From NCBI RefSeq assembly GCF_964340395.1, contig NC_135563.1, positions 8,695,075 through 8,759,074 on the forward strand: a stretch of 64,000 bases of DNA, read 5' to 3'. Origin of the DNA: Glandiceps talaboti (Eukaryota > Hemichordata > Enteropneusta > Spengelidae). The translations under genes and the position numbers were made by a program. Within the stretch, counting starts at the first letter, position 1, and the number at the start of each line of letters is the position of its first letter. Positions 1 to 64,000 of the stretch are shown in pieces. The notes beneath the pieces are model-generated. The model did no database searches. It was not told the origin of the DNA and saw only the letters and a list, made by a program, of their open reading frames with translations.

Positions 1-1435
1 ATACGTCTCATGATCAGTAGCGTTGATGCTAAATATAAGAACGAGTAATTGTACCTGTATCACGTGATAGAGTGACCGTGACCGGATGAACTTTCTTTCA
101 CATAATGAGCACGAGTCGTTTTTTAATCCCCCGTAGAATAAAATCCGGTTATGGTTTATGCACATGCGCGAGATTTTATTACATACACCGCGGTCGTGAA
201 AAGTGATGACCCCCTGTGAAATACTATGAGGGATCGCTGTTGAACACCATATTTAACTACAACTGGATTATTTAGAGACAACGATAGAAAAGGAAAATAT
301 TATTTCCCAATTACGGAAGGGAAAATGTTCAACGCTCCTCTCATCACTATCACGTAAGTTGCCCGGCGCGCTGAGTATAAGACCATTTCTCACTAATACA
401 CCCATGATATTACCAAATTAAAAAGTCCGTCCTCAAATACGAGATTCCAAAACTGTTCTTAATCTTTGTCTTTTCTTGGCCCATTGCTCAATAATTCCTA
501 TGATTTCAAAGAATTTTAGCGACAATTTTTTTTTTAAGTTGTACGTTATGAAAACCATGGAAGCAATAGTTCCTCAAGTTGTTTAGCCGGAAACTAATAG
601 TTGCAAGCCCACTTCGTTTGCAGTCGTAGCCCCGTTGGAGTTGTAACATTACATAGCCCTGTCGTGTTTTCCCCCGGGAGATATTCAGGGCTGCGTACGC
701 AAGCTTAACTCCCGTTACAGTTCACAACTTTACGATCAAAGATATCAAATACCCCCGGCTACATAATTATGAAGTAAAACAATTTCACTTCACATAGCTG
801 TGAAATTATATCTCACCTAATGTGTCTCACATACACTTCTCAATTAACTTTAGTTAACCATTAGATACTGTTTAGAGAATTTTATTTCCCAGCCATGTGG
901 AGTGCAATTGAGTTGACTTTATATCCGTCCAGGACCCTTGCAACTTGAACATAATAATCCCCCTCGGATCAATTATAAGGGAAGTGAATTCATATTGTTT
1001 GATAACGAAATTAGATGCTAAATGAGATAAAATACGTTCGCTTTCATATATTAATATGGAGTTTGCACTCAAACAGGTACGTCAAACGCCAGGATGTATC
1101 TCACGGACATTTGGTGAAATCCGCATGCGCATAGAGTGCATTTGGATTTTATTTCATGGGGATTAAATTATTTCATCAGACCAGCTATAACATACGCGTA
1201 CAGACATGTAAGTGAATGGGATTTTCACACAACAAATCAAACAAGGTTCTGACATTGCTCTCAGTATCGCGAGAACGTCACAATTTTCATTTACAGTAGT
1301 CAAGACCGATAACGAACCATTAGAACACGATAGACGAGAATGCTACGAGCTGTATTTTGAACAACGCAAGTGTTCTGGGTCACAGTCCTTTGTGTTTCAC
1401 CGGTACCGTTTCGCCTTCTGTACTAGCCAGTCAAA
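1..1435. other. 5' flank of the ABCA gene, no gene recognised
   Basis: No convincing coding exon was found. Several short open frames exist, including one from 1212 to 1511 that overlaps exon 1 in another frame, but none resembles a protein I know. Upstream regulatory sequence and any 5' UTR of the ABCA gene should lie here. No clear TATA box sits at a useful distance from the start codon at 1436. Confidence 0.5.
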
Positions 1436-38757
<37,322 letters not shown>

Positions 38758-40267
38758 TTGAGTCAAGTGTAGATTTAATCAGGGCCATTATACCATGCAC
38801 GAACCATTCAAAACTGTAATTATACTCTGGTCGTTCTATGTCACCACAACGCGTGTCTGTGTCACTAAAACGCATGTCTACGTCACTGGTTTTGCTGTGT
38901 CAAAACGTTCACAATTTCCATTCCTTTCACCAATTATTCTTTGATATTACTGGCGCTGGTATAATTATGTTATGCCGGAAAATACTCATGACCTAAGGGT
39001 TGTCACTACTCGTCTATCAACTCGTAGTGAGAAAGACCCCTTAGTCCACTCGTATTGTCCCTTTCTGAACGAAGAAAAATATTGGAGTATAACATTTAAT
39101 TATACAAAGCTTTGCAGGAATCGTGTTTTATTCTGAATGATTAGAAAGTGGTTGGTTTTTTTTCGTTTTTTTTTTTTGTTTTTTTTTTTGTTTTTTTTTG
39201 GGGGGGGGTTACATATATTTCGCCAAAGTACTACTTGTGTTGAATCAGCATTTGCAAGTTTAACTAAAATTTCTCGGATAGAAATCTAGTTTGTAAAAAA
39301 TACACGATGTCATATTTAGGATTTTTTCACTTTTATTCCTTTTTATGTCACCTCTTCGCAGGTTCATGAAATGATTTGCTTGACGAGGCTGTGAAAATTT
39401 ACATTTCAGTCTGACTTCCTGTCCCCCCTAATTGGTTTAAATGTATATTTTTTATTACCTTTGTTATCTTTTTGTGTGTGTAAGCGTTTTCTTCATCTCG
39501 ATCTCCAAATGATTGTTTACCAAACATGTCAGAATACTGTATTAGACCATGAGAATTGAAGTGGTCGGTGTGTGCTTTACGTTTTGCATTGTCATAGATA
39601 ATACCGTCTGCATATTACCCTGGAAGAATGTAGTTTTAGTTTCACTATGTATTTGTAAGCAATATTTACACTCTTTTGTATAGGTTTATACCCATTTGAA
39701 CCTCTTATCACTGTGAGTAGTGATCTTAGTATGAAAAAAGATGCAGCTGCAGGTGAAATATTTCCATTTACAATTTCACACTTGTATACATTTTCAAGAA
39801 TTTAACAAACACGACAACACACTGATACCATGGCTCTTGACAAAGATGATATGAAGCATATCTGCCTTCGAATGATTTGCTTAAAGTTTATTTCGAGCCT
39901 GAGGTCGTAAGCCGTGTAACCCACAAGGCCAATACTTTGTCTATTATATTGAAATGTTCAATTGGTAGAGTTTAGTTCAGCTTCACTTTAAAGTACCCAG
40001 GGCATACCCATTTTATTTTTGGTCAATGGTAGTGCTGTGTTAGATATATATGTTAATAGTATATTGACGAACAAGAACAATTGTTTCCGTTACCCAGACA
40101 CCTCCACCGGCCCGATAGAGTCTGAGACATTACATCATCAATGATTGTAACGCAAGATGGCGACTGTTACTAGACTCAGAGTTTCTGAGTTGATGAAAAT
40201 GATTCATAATTTTCATTTTCATTACTTTCATAAATAATTCTCTAAATTATGTGTATATAATTTGTGT

Positions 40268-40273
40268 AATAAA
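40268..40273 (+). terminator. Possible ABCA polyadenylation signal AATAAA
   Basis: First clear AATAAA downstream of the ABCA stop, about 1.5 kb away; another cluster lies near 41086. No transcript evidence, so this is only a candidate. Confidence 0.2.
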
Positions 40274-41574
40274 TAGTCTTTGATAAGAGATTAACCAAAA
40301 CACTCTTAGCAAGAGCTGTACCATGTGAGTTTACTACAGAGGACATGATACTATGGGTCAGCCTCTTTGCACGGCCATCTTGTATAGATTATTCTTCAAG
40401 ACTGTCTGGGGCCGACGGAAGTCAGAGGATTTTGGGTATCCAAAATGACAAGAACAGTTGATGTGCTGGGAACCAGAACTTGCCCAATATAGGTTCGCTA
40501 AAATACTGTCTACCACCAGATACGTAGCAGTTTGACATTGTACGAATGGACATAGAAACACTTTTGTGTCGTCTAGTCTATAAATATAGTGCTTATCAAT
40601 CTTGCACTAGATAAACATGCTCAGTGTTAAGTTTTTTGTCTTCTTATCATTTTATGAGTAATTCCGTGCTCAAAAATTGCAGCATTAGCTATTTTGGTAT
40701 GTTTAATGATATTTCGTCCGTGTTATGGGATTATATGCATCTGCATGCCTCCCTGTGGTTTCGGTGCTTGCATTTTACTCTATGCGGGAGAGGCCGAAAA
40801 GTATCTCCAATGTTCTTTTGGATTAATGAAGATCATTACTATTACCATTATATTATTGAAGGACTGAAATTAATTACAACTTCTTAGTGTGACTTTGGTA
40901 AGCTGTTAAATTGATCATCGCATTGCAAAAACCAGTTTTGGTACACTGTGAGTGTTTGTTTAGTGAATCAATTTAATTAGATTTGTACTTAATCGTTCGT
41001 TTACAGTTTGTGTGTCAATTTGTAATACAATTTACTAGACAAGTATCATCTTGTACTAATCTCGATTTAAGAGAAAATAAATAAAAAATATTTACGATTA
41101 TCTACAATCGGCCAAACCTTTCATTGTTGTCGCACGTACCTATCTCCAACAAATGCGAGCCTTCTCTTTTTCCTAATCATTGGCAGTACGTCAACGCTTT
41201 GCTCGTGCGTCATTCGAGAATCATGTCCGCCAGCAGACGGAGCAAAGCGTCCCCTGCCAAAATCAATGCTGAGATTGTTGAATGAGATCAGTGAACATAG
41301 CGTTGCTTGTTTCCGAGAATAAGTGTAAAGCAGGCCTCTTTTAAGGTACATTAATATTTGCATAACTTTGTTTTGGAGAGGTTGCGCAATGTAGAATTGG
41401 TGAAAGTGAATTTTCCAGATCCCCAAGCATAAAGGAATGCAGAGCAGATAACAATAGCCTCACCATTAATTGTTCCCCTTGAAGACCAAAATCGCAAGCA
41501 AGGAAGTAATGGTTTTAATTGTTCTGGTCTCTCAAAATTGTGATATTCAATCAAAAGTGATGTTGCCTATTTTA

Positions 41575-41945
41575 AAGTGGCTATATGTGGATTGGGTATT
41601 TATTGTGGATTTGTAATTAATAAAACAATTTTATCATGACATCCTACTTGAAAAATCAATGTGAAAAAACATTATGCCAAGTTCTTGTTTGTAACTTAAT
41701 AAATTGCAATAGACCATTAATTGTGTAAAATCTGTTACTGTACGTACGTACGTACGTACGTACGTACGTACAATAACCAACTTTAAAAAAATATTTTTTT
41801 AGCTTTTCGTAATGCAGTGAGTTACAAAACACAGACTTGGTCTATATTGTTTCACATTGATTTTTCAAGTAGGACGCCATGGTAAAATTGTTTTATAAAT
41901 TAAAAATCCAAAATAAATACCCACACCTCATCCATATGTTTTTTT
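41575..41945. mobile_element. Palindromic element with arms of about 110 bp
   Basis: Left arm GTATTTATTGTGGATTT..ATAAAACAATTTTATCATG..CATCCTACTTGAAAAATCAA (41578-41690) is inverted at 41815-41940. The centre holds a CGTA run (41741-41770). No coding capacity; MITE-like. Confidence 0.75.
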
Positions 41946-42421
41946 CATATGTGAGTGTTTAGTTCAGGGTTTCCATTGTTTTCCAAATGGTCTCTGTGTT
42001 GTTTATTTCTTCCTATCAGATGTACAGCCAATACAGATTGAAAGAACAGTTTTATGTTGTCTTTTCAAGTTGATGTCGGTTTCCTCATCCACTATTTCTT
42101 GCGAGACTTCACGATTTTCGCGATTGTATTATTTTTCTCGAATAGGTAAAAAAAAGTTTAGGGTCGGCGTGAAAAAACTACGTGGAGTTGGGCAACCGGA
42201 ACAAACAACTTTTTTATTTCGCCTCATCAAACGAAGTATCGATAATTTTATTCAAATCGCTATGATTAAAGTCCCCAAACTGTTACCTACAAAACCAATT
42301 ATAGAGGGGTTGATATTAGAACATCGCTTTGCTACAAAAATGACTACCCCCCCCCCCCCCTCAATTCAAACAGTGAATTAGTAGTTGTACTCCTTTTCCC
42401 ATAAGTGGAACATATACTAGC

Positions 42422-42882
42422 CGACTTGGCCAGTCTTCAATTCAATTTGTCGGTCTCATGCTATGGAACAAAATACCCAACGATATCAGAAATATCCCCA
42501 ACAGGGCTAGGTTTAAATCAAAATATAAGCACTGGATTCTAAGTACATATTAAGGTTATTAGTTATTTGTGTTTTCATTATGCTCCAATTTACATGTACA
42601 TTTCGTTTTTCTGTTTTCTTATTAATGCAAACAATTGTTGTTAGTTGTTTTCTGACTATGTAATCAGTGTTAATTAGAGCAACTACAGTCACAACATTTT
42701 TTATGTATGCAATTCGATGCTTTTGAAATTGAGTGGCTAGACTCGATTAGTTTTCCGAAAACTATTTTCTAGTCTCTCACCCACAACTTGAAATCATTTT
42801 CCTTTTGGATGTTATCATTTATTTCTTTTCTGTATGTTTATTTCTTGTGGGGAATAAATTTCAATTCAATTCAATTCAATAA
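42422..42882 (+). mobile_element. 3' end of a 5'-truncated LINE
   Basis: 42422-42553 reads RLGQSSIQF, GLMLWNKIPNDIRNIPNRAR and FKSKYKHWILSTY-stop, the usual C-terminus of non-LTR reverse transcriptases. A 3' UTR of about 330 bp follows, ending in (AATTC)n-type repeats at 42863-42882, a typical LINE tail. Strongly 5'-truncated. Confidence 0.75.
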
Positions 42883-43413
42883 GTGAGCCTAGTTTATTGG
42901 GGAAACTAAAACTTCAAAATGAGAAATGAGGTGTACAATCCGTTATTTACTACGATTTGTAACAGTAACAGATTGTATAGGTAAGACTAGAGAAGTACTG
43001 AGAATTGTACTGTGCTTTGAAGTTTCTCTATCCTTCAGCTGAAAGACAATCATGCTGTTCAAAAGATGTACCTAAAAGCGATAATCAAGAATTGATATCG
43101 TGCACGATGCAAATCTGCACCATCTGGCGTTTGCATCGATATAGATGTACATGATTGATCCTTAAGTTGAGGTCAAACAGAAAGTTTGCAGGGCTTCAAA
43201 TGTAGAAACATATGGTGATATCTGAAGGTTATCTTCTTGAAGAAAAAGGGAGGGATCATGCGCGAAAGTACTCTTTACGGCAAGAGAGACACTACTGTCC
43301 TCTTCCACCGCAGCACATCAGTAGTCAGATCTCACGTCGGATCACGTTGCTTCTAATAAGAAAGTGTCTTTAGAAGATATGCATTTTTTCAATGAGGTTT
43401 GAGAACACGAGGA

Positions 43414-64000
<20,587 letters not shown>

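Larger units (their letters stand above)
38758..43413. other. Intergenic region between the ABCA and mosaic genes
   Basis: Expected to hold the ABCA 3' UTR. It contains poly-T/poly-G (39150-39208), a palindromic element (41575-41945), a poly-C run (42350-42360) and a LINE 3' end (42422-42882). No other gene was recognised; open frames at 40624-40887 and 42070-42381 have no visible homology. Confidence 0.55.

Overview
This is a stretch of animal nuclear DNA: AT-rich, dense in long di- and tetranucleotide arrays and transposon debris, with multi-exon genes split by short introns (mostly GT-AG). The mosaic extracellular gene on the right, the many palindromic MITE-like elements and a RecQ-like helicase fragment fit a marine invertebrate (lancelet, hemichordate or lophotrochozoan grade). 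I cannot name the species from sequence alone. No tRNA, rRNA, CRISPR array or prokaryotic gene was seen.

Left half (1436-38757, + strand): one apparently complete ABC transporter of subfamily A, close to the ABCA1/ABCA4 type. I reconstructed 40 coding exons by hand. All splice phases agree, giving 6558 nt, or 2185 codons plus stop. The order is: short cytosolic N-terminus and TM1, large first extracellular domain, five more TM segments, NBD1 with regulatory region, TM7 and second extracellular domain, five TM segments, NBD2, and a C-terminal tail with VFINFAK and a PDZ-ligand-like end. Two splice-level oddities stand out: a GC-AG intron after exon 3, and a tandemly duplicated splice donor at exon 32 that could insert 12 residues just before NBD2.

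Middle (38758-43413): intergenic DNA with the 3' end of a LINE, a palindromic MITE and simple repeats.

Right half (43414 to beyond 64000, + strand): the 5' part of a large extracellular mosaic gene. Twenty exons were traced, 1235 codons so far, nearly all introns in phase 1. The order is signal peptide, trefoil, an unrecognised block, kringle, EGF, degenerate C-type-lectin-like, F5/8C-like, PAN/apple-like, CUB, C-type lectin, Ser/Thr-rich linker and an LDL-receptor class A cluster running off the window. The end of the protein (secreted, single-pass or 7TM receptor) is not visible. Its largest intron carries a separate island with a TIR element, a zinc-binding-type ORF and a convergent RecQ-like helicase fragment.

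Mobile DNA explains most of the introns: a 2.3-kb TIR element with palindromic subterminal repeats in ABCA intron 2; a 1.9-kb TA-flanked TIR element nested inside an older MITE in intron 10; at least seven copies of that MITE family across both genes; two LINE remnants; and several hairpin elements. Exon boundaries come from reading-frame continuity, splice consensus and protein resemblance; none is supported by transcripts.
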